A DNA stretch of 35,283 bases, from the NCBI GenBank assembly GCA_016281435.1, contig JAEEIQ010000082.1:1-35283 (forward strand). The letters run 5' to 3'. Shown here piece after piece: positions 26,102 through 33,711 of the stretch. Under the pieces are notes generated by a model. That model searched no databases, had not been told where the DNA came from, and saw nothing but the letters and a program-made list of their open reading frames with translations. Origin of the DNA: Bacteroidales bacterium (GTDB lineage Bacteria; Bacteroidota; Bacteroidia; Bacteroidales; UBA932). The number at the start of each line of letters is the position of its first letter. Position 1 is the stretch's first letter. The position numbers were made by a program, and so were the translations under genes.

Positions 26102-27595
26102 ATGGCAGACGGAGCTCCGAAAAGGAAGAAAAACCAGACGGTGACCCTGGAGAATCTGGGCCTTGAGATGGGCAACAAGCCGCCTCAGGCCCTCGATGTC
26201 GAAGAGGCCGTCCTGGGTGCGATGCTGCTTGAGGCCTCCTGTGTCGAACAGGCGATGGAGGAACTCACGGCCTCGTGTTTCTACGATCCGAAGCACCGGA
26301 TGATCTTCGAGGCCATGGTGTCGCTCTTCAACGAGCATGTCGCCGTGGACATCATCACCGTGACATCCCGCCTGAAATCGAACGGGAACCTCGAGGCCGT
26401 CGGCGGCGCCGTGGTCCTCGCGACCCTTTCGGAAAAGGTCGGGTCCGCGGTCCACATCGAGCACTATATCAAGATCCTCAAGCAGAAGACGATCCAGAGG
26501 GACCTGATCGGGGCTTCCTATGAGATACTGCGGGATGCGTTCGACGACTCCGTCACTGTCGACGACCTTATCGACAACGCCCAGACCCGTCTTTTCGACG
26601 CCATCCAGAGCAGCGTCAAGCGCGAAGTCCAGGACATAGGCTCGATAATCAACACCGCCATGTCCGAGATCCAGGAGCAGCAGAAGACGACGGGGCTCAA
26701 CGGGGTCCCTTCGGGTTTCGTCAGCCTGGACCGCGTCACGATGGGATGGCAGAAATCGGACCTCATCATCCTGGCCGCCCGTCCGTCCGTGGGTAAGACG
26801 GCATTTGCCCTGAACCTTGCCCGCAACGCCGCCGTGGACCACCACTTCCCGGTTGCGGTGTTCTCCCTGGAGATGTCCGCCGTGCAGCTCGCGAAGCGTA
26901 TAATGACTTCCGAGTCCGGTCTCAGCGCCGACAAGATCAAGGGCGGCGTGAAACTGGAGCCCTACGAGTGGGAGCAGCTCGAGTACAAGCTGAAGAACCT
27001 CTCCAAGGCGCCCCTGTACATTGACGACACCCCGTCTCTGCCCGTGATGGAGTTCCGCACGAAGGCCAAGTCCCTCGTGAACCACAAGGGCGTGCGCCTC
27101 ATCATCGTGGACTATCTCCAGCTGATGCAGGCCCCGGCCGATTACCGCGGCATGCGCGAGCAGGAGGTGGCATTCATCTCCCGTACCCTGAAGGCCACCG
27201 CCAAGGACCTCAATGTCCCCATCATAGCCCTTTCGCAGCTTTCCCGCGCCTCGGTCACCAGGGCCGGAGCGACCGGCAAGCCGCAGCTGAGCGACCTGCG
27301 CGAGTCCGGCTCCATCGAGCAGGACGCCGACATGGTCCTCTTCATCCACAGGCCGGATTATGTCGGGCTGTCGGAGAACCTCGAAGACAGGGAGAAGACA
27401 CAGATCATCATCGCCAAGCACCGCAACGGTGAGACGAAGGAGATAGACATGCGCTTCCGCGGCGACCAGATCCGCTTCATCGAACTGAACGACAGCCTGG
27501 TCAGTGAAGATGACAGCCGGTCGGTCAGTTCGGCCATGAATGACGATTATGACGGCGATTTCGGCGGCTTCCCCGCTTCTGATTTCGAAAATTAA
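26102..27595 (+). CDS. dnaB: Replicative DNA helicase DnaB
   Basis: This hexameric helicase unwinds the replication fork. The 497-residue protein has the N-terminal helical domain (NKPPQALDVEEAVLGAMLLE), a linker helix, and the RecA-like motor with Walker A ARPSVGKT at 226-233, the Walker B region IIVDYLQLM, and the later ALSQLSRASVTR and DLRESGSIEQDADMV motifs. There is no intein. The C-terminal tail is acidic and disordered. It is 8 nt after the zinc-ribbon gene and only 3 nt before the rseC-like gene, so it is probably cotranscribed with rnf. Confidence 0.97.
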   Translation: MADGAPKRKKNQTVTLENLGLEMGNKPPQALDVEEAVLGAMLLEASCVEQAMEELTASCFYDPKHRMIFEAMVSLFNEHVAVDIITVTSRLKSNGNLEAVGGAVVLATLSEKVGSAVHIEHYIKILKQKTIQRDLIGASYEILRDAFDDSVTVDDLIDNAQTRLFDAIQSSVKREVQDIGSIINTAMSEIQEQQKTTGLNGVPSGFVSLDRVTMGWQKSDLIILAARPSVGKTAFALNLARNAAVDHHFPVAVFSLEMSAVQLAKRIMTSESGLSADKIKGGVKLEPYEWEQLEYKLKNLSKAPLYIDDTPSLPVMEFRTKAKSLVNHKGVRLIIVDYLQLMQAPADYRGMREQEVAFISRTLKATAKDLNVPIIALSQLSRASVTRAGATGKPQLSDLRESGSIEQDADMVLFIHRPDYVGLSENLEDREKTQIIIAKHRNGETKEIDMRFRGDQIRFIELNDSLVSEDDSRSVSSAMNDDYDGDFGGFPASDFEN

Positions 27596-27598
27596 AGG

Positions 27599-28018
27599 AT
27601 GGCGCGCAATCAGGATATCACCCATTCCGGGAAGATAGTTGACATCACTCCCGAATTCATCACGGTCGAGATTCTCTCCGAGTCCGCGTGCGCAAGCTGC
27701 CATGCAGCGGGCCTCTGCGGCATCTCCGAGGCCAAGACCAAGGCGGTCCAGGTCCCTGCGACCCTGGACGGCTGGCAGATCGGGGAGGAAGTAGATGTCT
27801 GCCTGCGGCGCTCCATGGGCCACAAGGCCGTGTGGATCGCATATGTGATACCTCTGCTCGTGGTCATGGCCGTACTCCTGGGCCTTCTGGCAGCAGGGGT
27901 GGCGGAAGTGTCCGCCGGACTTGCGGCCATTGCGGCCGCCGCCCTGTACTATCTTGTGGTGTATCTCTTCAGGGATGCGCTCAGAAAAGAATATTCATTT
28001 TATATCAAGAAGAAATGA
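27599..28018 (+). CDS. RseC/MucC-like membrane protein
   Basis: This 139-residue inner-membrane protein of the SoxR-reducing / RseC family has an N-terminal cytoplasmic part with the cysteine cluster Cys31, Cys34 and Cys40 (CASCHAAGLC), followed by two membrane helices at about 79-99 and 103-122. Relatives sit beside rnf genes in many bacteria and are thought to take part in redox delivery or maturation of the complex. Its stop overlaps the rnfB start (ATGA at 28015-28018), which supports a functional tie with Rnf. Confidence 0.88.
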   Translation: MARNQDITHSGKIVDITPEFITVEILSESACASCHAAGLCGISEAKTKAVQVPATLDGWQIGEEVDVCLRRSMGHKAVWIAYVIPLLVVMAVLLGLLAAGVAEVSAGLAAIAAAALYYLVVYLFRDALRKEYSFYIKKK

Positions 28019-28965
28019 CAACGACGATTATCTGGACCATTGTGATTCTCGCCGCGCTCGGACTTGTACTGTCCGTCGTTCTTTTCCTCATCGCGAAGAA
28101 ATTCAAGGTTGAGGAAGATCCGAGGATCGACGAGGTTGAGAAAGTGATGCCGGGTGCCAACTGCGGCGGCTGCGGATTCGCGGGCTGCCGCGCCTTTGCG
28201 GACAATGCCGTGAAGGCTGCCAGCCTTGACGGGATTTACTGCCCTGTCGGAGGAAACGAAGTCATGGGCAAGGTTGCGGCCATCCTTGGCTACGAGGTGA
28301 AGGAAAAAGCCCCTCAGGTGGCCGTGGTCCGCTGCAACGGGACCTGCCAGGCCCGTCCCCGCATCAATGAGTACGACGGGGTGAAATCCTGCAAGGTCAA
28401 GGCCGCCCTCTACAGCGGGGACACGGCGTGCGCCTTCGGGTGCCTCGGCTGCGGCGACTGTGTGGCCGCGTGCCAGTTCGGGGCCCTTTCGATGGACCCT
28501 GAAACTGGGCTTCCCGTGGTTGACGAGGAGAAGTGCACCGCCTGCGGCGCCTGCGCGAAAGCCTGCCCGAAGAAGCTCATCGAGCTCCGCAACAAGGGCC
28601 CGCGCGGCATGCGTGAGTTCGTCTCCTGCCGCAACCAGGACAAGGGACCTGCCGCGAAGAAGGCCTGTGCGAACGCCTGCATAGGATGCGGCATCTGCGC
28701 CAAGACCTGCACCCACGATGCGATCACCCTCGAGAACAATGTCGCGTATATCGATTTCGCGAAGTGCAAGCTTTGCCGCGAATGCGAAGCCGTCTGCCCG
28801 ACCGGAGCCATCCACGGGGTCGGTTTCCCCAAGGAGCTTGACAAGGAGGCCGTAAAGGCCCGCATAGCCGAAAGGGCCCGCAAGGCCAAGGAAGCCGCGG
28901 CAGCGAAGGCAGCCGAAGAAGCTGCTGCCAAAACAGAGATAAAGAAGGAGGCCGTCAATGAGTAA
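28015..28965 (+). CDS. rnfB: Rnf electron transport complex subunit B
   Basis: This iron-sulfur subunit accepts electrons from reduced ferredoxin. The 316-residue protein has one N-terminal membrane helix (about 5-27), a Fes domain with Cys50, Cys53, Cys58 and Cys76, and four CxxCxxCxxxC motifs (CLGCGDCVAAC, CTACGACAKAC, CIGCGICAKTC, CKLCRECEAVC), enough for up to five clusters in all. The last 35 residues are Ala/Lys/Glu-rich and low in complexity. I chose the ATG overlapping the rseC stop because it gives the normal membrane anchor; the frame is open further upstream. It overlaps rnfC by 8 nt. Confidence 0.96.
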   Translation: MTTTIIWTIVILAALGLVLSVVLFLIAKKFKVEEDPRIDEVEKVMPGANCGGCGFAGCRAFADNAVKAASLDGIYCPVGGNEVMGKVAAILGYEVKEKAPQVAVVRCNGTCQARPRINEYDGVKSCKVKAALYSGDTACAFGCLGCGDCVAACQFGALSMDPETGLPVVDEEKCTACGACAKACPKKLIELRNKGPRGMREFVSCRNQDKGPAAKKACANACIGCGICAKTCTHDAITLENNVAYIDFAKCKLCRECEAVCPTGAIHGVGFPKELDKEAVKARIAERARKAKEAAAAKAAEEAAAKTEIKKEAVNE

Positions 28966-30370
28966 GATTACATTTTCCATAGGTGGCGTCCATCCGGACG
29001 ACGCCAAATCCGCCCGCGGCCGCGCCACGGAGGTCCTTCCCCTTCCCGAGACCGTCTATGTGTCGATGGCCCAGCACCTCGGCGCTCCCGCCAAGCCCGT
29101 TGTCGCCGTCGGTGACAAGGTCAAGGCCGGCCAGGTCATAGCCGAACCCGGCGGATTCATTTCCGCTTTCGTACATTCTCCCGTGTCCGGGACAGTCAAG
29201 GCGATAGCCCCCCGCAAGGACCTCGCCGGCAACTGGATGACCCATGTCGAAATCGCCGTGGAAGGCGACGAGTGGGCCGAAGGGATAGACCTTTCCGATA
29301 CCCTCGTGAAGGAGATTCCGGAAGACAAGGCGTTCATCCTCGGACGTATCAAGGAGTGCGGTGTCGTCGGTCTCGGCGGCGCGACCTTCCCGACGCATGT
29401 CAAGCTCAGCCCTCCTCCGGGAAAGGTGGCCGAGTGCCTCATAATCAACGGAACCGAGTGCGAACCGTACCTGACCTGCGACTTCCGCCTCATGCTTGAA
29501 AGGCCCGCGGAGATAGTAGTGGGCGCTGCCATCATGCAGAAAGTCCTCGGTGGCTGCCGCTGCGTCATCGGCGTGGAAGAGAACAAGCCCGAGGCCATAG
29601 AAGCGCTCTCAAAGGCTGTCCGCGACCTGGGATATCCCGGCATCAGCGTGGTCTCGCTGAAGAAGCGTTATCCGCAGGGCGGAGAGAAGCAGCTCATCGA
29701 CGCGGTCATGCACCGCCAGGTGCGCTCGGGCGGCCTGCCCATCGACGTGGGCGCCGTCGTCCAGAACGTCGCGACTTCCGTTGCGGTCTATGAGGCCGTG
29801 CAGAAGAACAAGCCCCTCGTGACCAACACCATGACCATAACGGGCGACTGCATCCCCGTCGAAAGGCAGCACAACTACCTCTTCCGCATCGGCATGCCCC
29901 TGAGCTTCATAGCGCAGCAGGCCGGCGGAGTGCCCGAGGACGCCGCGAAGATAATAAGCGGCGGTCCCATGATGGGCAAGGCCGTGAGCAATCTCGACGC
30001 ATGCACCGTCAAGGGTTCGTCCTCGATCCTCTACCTGTCCGAAGCGGCTACCCGCCGCAAGGCCGAAGGAAGCTGCATACGCTGCGGAAGGTGCGCGGAT
30101 GCCTGTCCCATGGGTCTGGAGCCTTTCCTGCTGAACCGCCTTTACAAGGCCGGCGACGTCGATGGCCTCGAAGCCGCCTCCGCACAGGATTGCATAGAAT
30201 GCGGCTGCTGCCTGTACAGCTGCCCCGCCTACATCCCCCTGCTCGACAACGTCCGTCAGGCCAAGGGGCAGGTCATGGGTGTCATCAGGGCCCGTGCCGC
30301 TGCGGCGAAGGCTGCCGCTGAAGCTGCGAAGGCCGCCGAGGCTGCCAAGAACGAAACTGATAAAAAATAG
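28958..30370 (+). CDS. rnfC: Rnf electron transport complex subunit C
   Basis: This subunit carries the NADH/FMN site, where electrons reach NAD+. In its 470 residues are an N-terminal barrel-sandwich region, the nucleotide-binding segment GLGGATFPTHVKL, INGTECEPYL, an SLBB region, and two C-terminal 4Fe-4S motifs, CIRCGRCADACP and CIECGCCLYSCP. The last 25 residues are Ala/Lys-rich, like the tail of RnfB. An AAGGAGG ribosome-binding site (28945-28951) inside rnfB lies 6 nt before the ATG. Confidence 0.96.
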   Translation: MSKITFSIGGVHPDDAKSARGRATEVLPLPETVYVSMAQHLGAPAKPVVAVGDKVKAGQVIAEPGGFISAFVHSPVSGTVKAIAPRKDLAGNWMTHVEIAVEGDEWAEGIDLSDTLVKEIPEDKAFILGRIKECGVVGLGGATFPTHVKLSPPPGKVAECLIINGTECEPYLTCDFRLMLERPAEIVVGAAIMQKVLGGCRCVIGVEENKPEAIEALSKAVRDLGYPGISVVSLKKRYPQGGEKQLIDAVMHRQVRSGGLPIDVGAVVQNVATSVAVYEAVQKNKPLVTNTMTITGDCIPVERQHNYLFRIGMPLSFIAQQAGGVPEDAAKIISGGPMMGKAVSNLDACTVKGSSSILYLSEAATRRKAEGSCIRCGRCADACPMGLEPFLLNRLYKAGDVDGLEAASAQDCIECGCCLYSCPAYIPLLDNVRQAKGQVMGVIRARAAAAKAAAEAAKAAEAAKNETDKK

Positions 30371-30381
30371 GAAATTCAGAT

Positions 30382-31344
30382 ATGGGAAAAATGATTGTTT
30401 CACCGTCCCCGCACATTCACGCGAAGGTCTCGACCAACGCGCTGATGAGGGACGTCGTGATCGCCCTCCTGCCCGCAATCGTGGTTTCGGTCCTTTTCTA
30501 CGGATGGTCGGAACTGCTGGTGCTGGCCGTCAGCGCGCTTTCCTGCGTGCTGCTTGAGTGGGCGATTGCCAAATGGCTTTTCCGGGACTGCAAGGTGGCC
30601 AACCTTAGTTCCGCCCTCGTGACGGGCCTGCTTCTCGCGATGAACCTGCCTTCGACCACTCCCTGGTGGGTCGTCGTGATCGGCGCGCTGTTCGCGATCG
30701 GCGTCGCGAAGATGTCCTTCGGCGGCCTCGGACAGAACGTGTTCAACCCGGCGATCGCGGGACGTGTGTTCCTGCTGGTGTCGTTCCCGGCCTATATGAC
30801 TGACTGGACGATCCCCCAGGGCTTCATCCATTCGACGGACGCCGTCTCCGGAGCCACCCTCCTGGGCCGTTATGCCGAAGGCGGGATGGATGCCGTCGCG
30901 GGCACCGACCTCCTCCGCACGCTGTTCCTGAACATAGGAGGCTCCGCGGGTGAGATTTCAGCCATCGCGCTGCTGGCAGGCTTCGTGTACCTGCTCTGCC
31001 GCAGGGTCGTCAAGCCCTGGATTCCCCTCTCCATCTTCGTGACCGTGGCCCTGATCTCCGGAATCTTCAACCTGGCCGATCCCGCCCAGTACACCGGCCC
31101 GCTCTTCAACCTGCTGACCGGCGGCATGATACTCGGCGCCTGCTTCATGGCGACCGACTACGTGACCTCCCCGATGAGCACCTTGGGCGGTGTGATCTAC
31201 GGCTTCGGAATAGGCTTCATCGTGATGATGATCCGTTATTTCGGATCCTATCCCGAGGGAATGTCCTTCGCGATACTTCTCATGAACATGGCAGTGCCCC
31301 TGCTCAACAGGGCTTTCCATCAGCATAAATACGGGAGGGCATAG
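30382..31344 (+). CDS. rnfD: Rnf electron transport complex subunit D
   Basis: This 320-residue integral membrane subunit has eight to ten hydrophobic helices. The covalent FMN site is visible as SGAT at residues 156-159, with Thr159 the predicted flavin acceptor. The FGGLGQNVFNPAIAGRVF segment is characteristic of the RnfD/NqrB family. It is 11 nt after rnfC and 2 nt before rnfG. Confidence 0.96.
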   Translation: MGKMIVSPSPHIHAKVSTNALMRDVVIALLPAIVVSVLFYGWSELLVLAVSALSCVLLEWAIAKWLFRDCKVANLSSALVTGLLLAMNLPSTTPWWVVVIGALFAIGVAKMSFGGLGQNVFNPAIAGRVFLLVSFPAYMTDWTIPQGFIHSTDAVSGATLLGRYAEGGMDAVAGTDLLRTLFLNIGGSAGEISAIALLAGFVYLLCRRVVKPWIPLSIFVTVALISGIFNLADPAQYTGPLFNLLTGGMILGACFMATDYVTSPMSTLGGVIYGFGIGFIVMMIRYFGSYPEGMSFAILLMNMAVPLLNRAFHQHKYGRA

Positions 31345-31346
31345 AT

Positions 31347-31979
31347 ATGGCAGCAAAATCAACTCTCAGGAACATGGCCCTGTGCCTTACGCTCGTATGC
31401 CTGTTCTGCGCAGCGGTCCTCGGAGGCGTGTACGCCCTGACCGCCGCTCCCATCGAGGCTGCGGCTGTCAATACGCTCCGCAATTCCATAGGACAGGTGC
31501 TTCCGGAAGGGGGAACCCTCTCCGAGGCCATGACCGTGGAAGCCGGAGGCCAGAATTATGAATACTACAGCAGCTCCGAAGACGGAAAGGCCGTCGCCTA
31601 TGCCGTCAAGAGCAGCGTCAACGGCTTCGGCGGCCCCCTGACCCTCATGGTCGGAGTGCTTCCGGACGGTACTGTATATGCCACCCGCGTGCTGTCGCAC
31701 AGCGAGACCCCGGGCCTCGGTGCCAAGTGCACCACCGACGGGAACTTCATTTCCCAGTTCTGCGGCCTGGGCCCCGACAAGGTCATAAAGGTCAGGAAAG
31801 ACGGGGGCGACATCGACGCCATCACCGCTTCGACTATCACTTCCCGCGCATACTCGCTTGCCGTCAGCAACGCCGTTTCCGTGGTCCGCGTCCTTGAAGG
31901 CGCGAATGTCGGAGCCGACGCTTTCAGCGGAGCTTCCGTCCCTGCGGCCCAAAATGAAAATCAGGAGGAACAGAAATGA
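31347..31979 (+). CDS. rnfG: Rnf electron transport complex subunit G
   Basis: This 210-residue subunit has one N-terminal membrane helix (about 8-32) and a periplasmic FMN-binding domain. The flavinylation site reads ITASTITS, with Thr163 the predicted acceptor. Ala and Ser stand where the textbook motif has Gly and Ala, so it is a variant of S/T-G-A-T. The C-terminus is acidic. Its stop overlaps the rnfE start (ATGA at 31976-31979). Confidence 0.94.
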   Translation: MAAKSTLRNMALCLTLVCLFCAAVLGGVYALTAAPIEAAAVNTLRNSIGQVLPEGGTLSEAMTVEAGGQNYEYYSSSEDGKAVAYAVKSSVNGFGGPLTLMVGVLPDGTVYATRVLSHSETPGLGAKCTTDGNFISQFCGLGPDKVIKVRKDGGDIDAITASTITSRAYSLAVSNAVSVVRVLEGANVGADAFSGASVPAAQNENQEEQK

Positions 31980-32560
31980 GTAAATGGTCACTTGTCACAG
32001 ACGGGTTCATAAAGAACAACCCGACCTTCGTGCTGGTGCTCGGAATGTGTCCGACGCTGGCCACCACGACTTCCGCGATGAACGGCCTTGAGATGGGACT
32101 TGCGACTATGTTCGTCCTGGTCCTCAGCAACATAGCGATTTCCCTCATCGCTCCCGTGGTCCCCGACAAGGTGCACATTCCCGTGTACATCGTCGTGATC
32201 GCCACCTTCGTCACCGTCCTCCAGCTCCTCATGCAGGCCTTCGTCCCCGCGGTCTATGAGACCCTCGGACTGTTCATTCCCCTTATCGTCGTGAACTGCA
32301 TAGTCCTCGGCCGCGCCGAAGCTTTCGCAAGCAAGCACGGAGCCGGCGACAGCGCCCTCGACGGCATAGGCATTGGCCTCGGATTCACCGTGACCCTGAC
32401 CATAATAGGTCTGGTCCGCGAAATTCTCGGAAGCGGCGCCGCCTTCGGATGGAAATTCATCCCCGGCGACGGCATACTCGCTTTCGTGATGGCTCCCGGA
32501 GCGTTCCTCGTCCTGGGATACCTGCTGGTCCTGTTCAACAAGATTGCAAAAAAACAGTAG
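31976..32560 (+). CDS. rnfE: Rnf electron transport complex subunit E
   Basis: This 194-residue subunit has six membrane helices, is related to NqrD, and forms with RnfA the paired core through which electrons cross the membrane. Typical segments are NNPTFVLVLGMCPTLA near the N-terminus, whose Cys may ligate the intramembrane iron-sulfur centre known in Nqr and Rnf, and IPLIVVNCIVLGRAEAFA. An AGGAGG (31963-31968) lies 7 nt before the ATG. rnfA starts 6 nt downstream. Confidence 0.95.
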   Translation: MSKWSLVTDGFIKNNPTFVLVLGMCPTLATTTSAMNGLEMGLATMFVLVLSNIAISLIAPVVPDKVHIPVYIVVIATFVTVLQLLMQAFVPAVYETLGLFIPLIVVNCIVLGRAEAFASKHGAGDSALDGIGIGLGFTVTLTIIGLVREILGSGAAFGWKFIPGDGILAFVMAPGAFLVLGYLLVLFNKIAKKQ

Positions 32561-32566
32561 CGCGCC

Positions 32567-33169
32567 ATGGCTGATTATTTCATCATCATAATCTCAGCGA
32601 TATTCGTAAATAATATCCTGCTGGCCCAGTTCCTCGGCATCTGCCCGTTCCTGGGTGTTTCCAACAAGCTTTCGACCGCTACCGGAATGTCCGGGGCCGT
32701 GTGCTTCGTCATCACGCTGGCGACAGTCGTGACTTACCTGCTGAACAAATACCTCCTCGTCCCCTTCGGGCTGGAGTTCCTGCAGACCATCGCCTTCATC
32801 CTCGTGATCGCGGCCTTCGTCCAGATGGTCGAGATCGTCCTGAAGAAGATAAGCCCGTCCCTGTACCAGGCCCTCGGAATATTCCTCCCCCTGATCACTA
32901 CGAACTGCGCCGTCCTCGGCGTGGCTATCACTGTGGTTACCAAGGAGTTTACCTTTGGAGACGCTTCCCATATGCTGAACCTCGGCGAAGCGACGGTCTA
33001 TGCCTTCGCCACTTCCCTCGGCTACGGCCTGGCGATGATACTTTTCGCGGGCCTGCGGGAGCACCTCGCGGGGAGCGACGTCCCCAAGTCCTTCAAGGGA
33101 CTGCCGATAGCCCTGATCACCGTCAGTATCATGGCTATGGCATTTCTTGGTTTTTCAGGGATTGTTTAA
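32567..33169 (+). CDS. rnfA: Rnf electron transport complex subunit A
   Basis: This 200-residue six-helix membrane subunit is the partner of RnfE and is related to NqrE. Landmarks are NNILLAQFLGICPFLGVSNK and IFLPLITTNCAVLGVA, each with a cysteine at the position expected for the shared iron-sulfur centre. It completes the set RnfB-C-D-G-E-A. The promoter of the next gene lies over its last codons. Confidence 0.96.
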   Translation: MADYFIIIISAIFVNNILLAQFLGICPFLGVSNKLSTATGMSGAVCFVITLATVVTYLLNKYLLVPFGLEFLQTIAFILVIAAFVQMVEIVLKKISPSLYQALGIFLPLITTNCAVLGVAITVVTKEFTFGDASHMLNLGEATVYAFATSLGYGLAMILFAGLREHLAGSDVPKSFKGLPIALITVSIMAMAFLGFSGIV

Positions 33170-33177
33170 TATATTTG
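33147..33177 (+). promoter_or_regulatory. Promoter of the second small barrel gene
   Basis: TTG at 33147-33149 and TATATTTG at 33170-33177 are 20 nt apart, a good -33/-7 pair that straddles the end of rnfA. It lies 34 bases before the ATG at 33212. Confidence 0.72.
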
Positions 33178-33211
33178 CGAGTCACTTAAAACTTTTTAAA
33201 CCATTTTTAAT

Positions 33212-33634
33212 ATGAAAAAGATCATTGTTGCTATCGTCTCCCTGCTCGCAGTGGCAGCCGTTGCTTCCGCTCAGCCCAGGGCCATCGGTGTCCGCGTCGG
33301 TTGGGGTGGTGAGATTTCCTACCAGCACAGCCTTGGCGAGAACTTCCTCGAGGCTGACCTCGGATGGACCGCAGGTTCCATGAACATCGCTTGCGCCTAC
33401 GATTTCAGCATCGCTCCCGTAGGACCCCTCAATTTCTACGCAGGCCCCGCTGCTGACCTCTGGCTGGTCAACGAAGGCGGCATCGGCCTTGGTGTCGGCG
33501 CCCAGGTGGGTCTCGAGTATGCGTTCGATTTCCCCCTGCAGCTCTCCCTCGACTGGAGGCCTCTGTTCAACATCATCCCTTCGACGGGATTCGGCTGGCA
33601 GAGCATCGCTCTCGGCATCCGCTACATGTTCTAG
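33212..33634 (+). CDS. Small outer-membrane beta-barrel protein
   Basis: The product is a 140-residue exported protein with a signal peptide cleaved after about residue 20 (AVASA, then QPR). The mature part has alternating strands with Gly/Asn turns and ends in the outer-membrane signature IRYMF, with C-terminal Phe. No enzymatic motif is seen. It has its own promoter and a strong terminator, so it is a single-gene unit. Function is unknown. Confidence 0.8.
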   Translation: MKKIIVAIVSLLAVAAVASAQPRAIGVRVGWGGEISYQHSLGENFLEADLGWTAGSMNIACAYDFSIAPVGPLNFYAGPAADLWLVNEGGIGLGVGAQVGLEYAFDFPLQLSLDWRPLFNIIPSTGFGWQSIALGIRYMF

Positions 33635-33657
33635 TGGAAAAATAGCCTAACATATTG

Positions 33658-33686
33658 AAAGGGTCGGGTTTTCCCGACCTTTTTTT
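33658..33686 (+). terminator. Intrinsic terminator after the barrel gene
   Basis: A 7-bp GC-rich stem (GGTCGGG 33662-33668 with CCCGACC 33673-33679) with a TTTT loop is preceded by A residues and followed by seven T residues. It would also stop any readthrough from the rnf run. Confidence 0.92.
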
Positions 33687-33687
33687 G

Positions 33688-33695
33688 TATATTTG
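33688..33695 (+). promoter_or_regulatory. Putative -7 box for the nucleotidyltransferase gene
   Basis: TATATTTG begins one base after the terminator T-tract. A transcript would start near 33702, upstream of the in-frame TTG at 33712. Confidence 0.5.
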
Positions 33696-33711
33696 CGATG
33701 TGGCGGCAGCT

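Noticed and set aside
25961..27823. A 620-codon open frame on the minus strand opposite dnaB and rseC
   Set aside because: It is the antisense shadow of strongly codon-biased, GC-rich genes; the encoded protein has no recognisable motif and no promoter, and dnaB is unambiguous.
27688..28014. Upstream extension of rnfB across the rseC-like gene
   Set aside because: It overlaps the rseC-like gene in another frame; ATG 28015 gives the normal membrane anchor.
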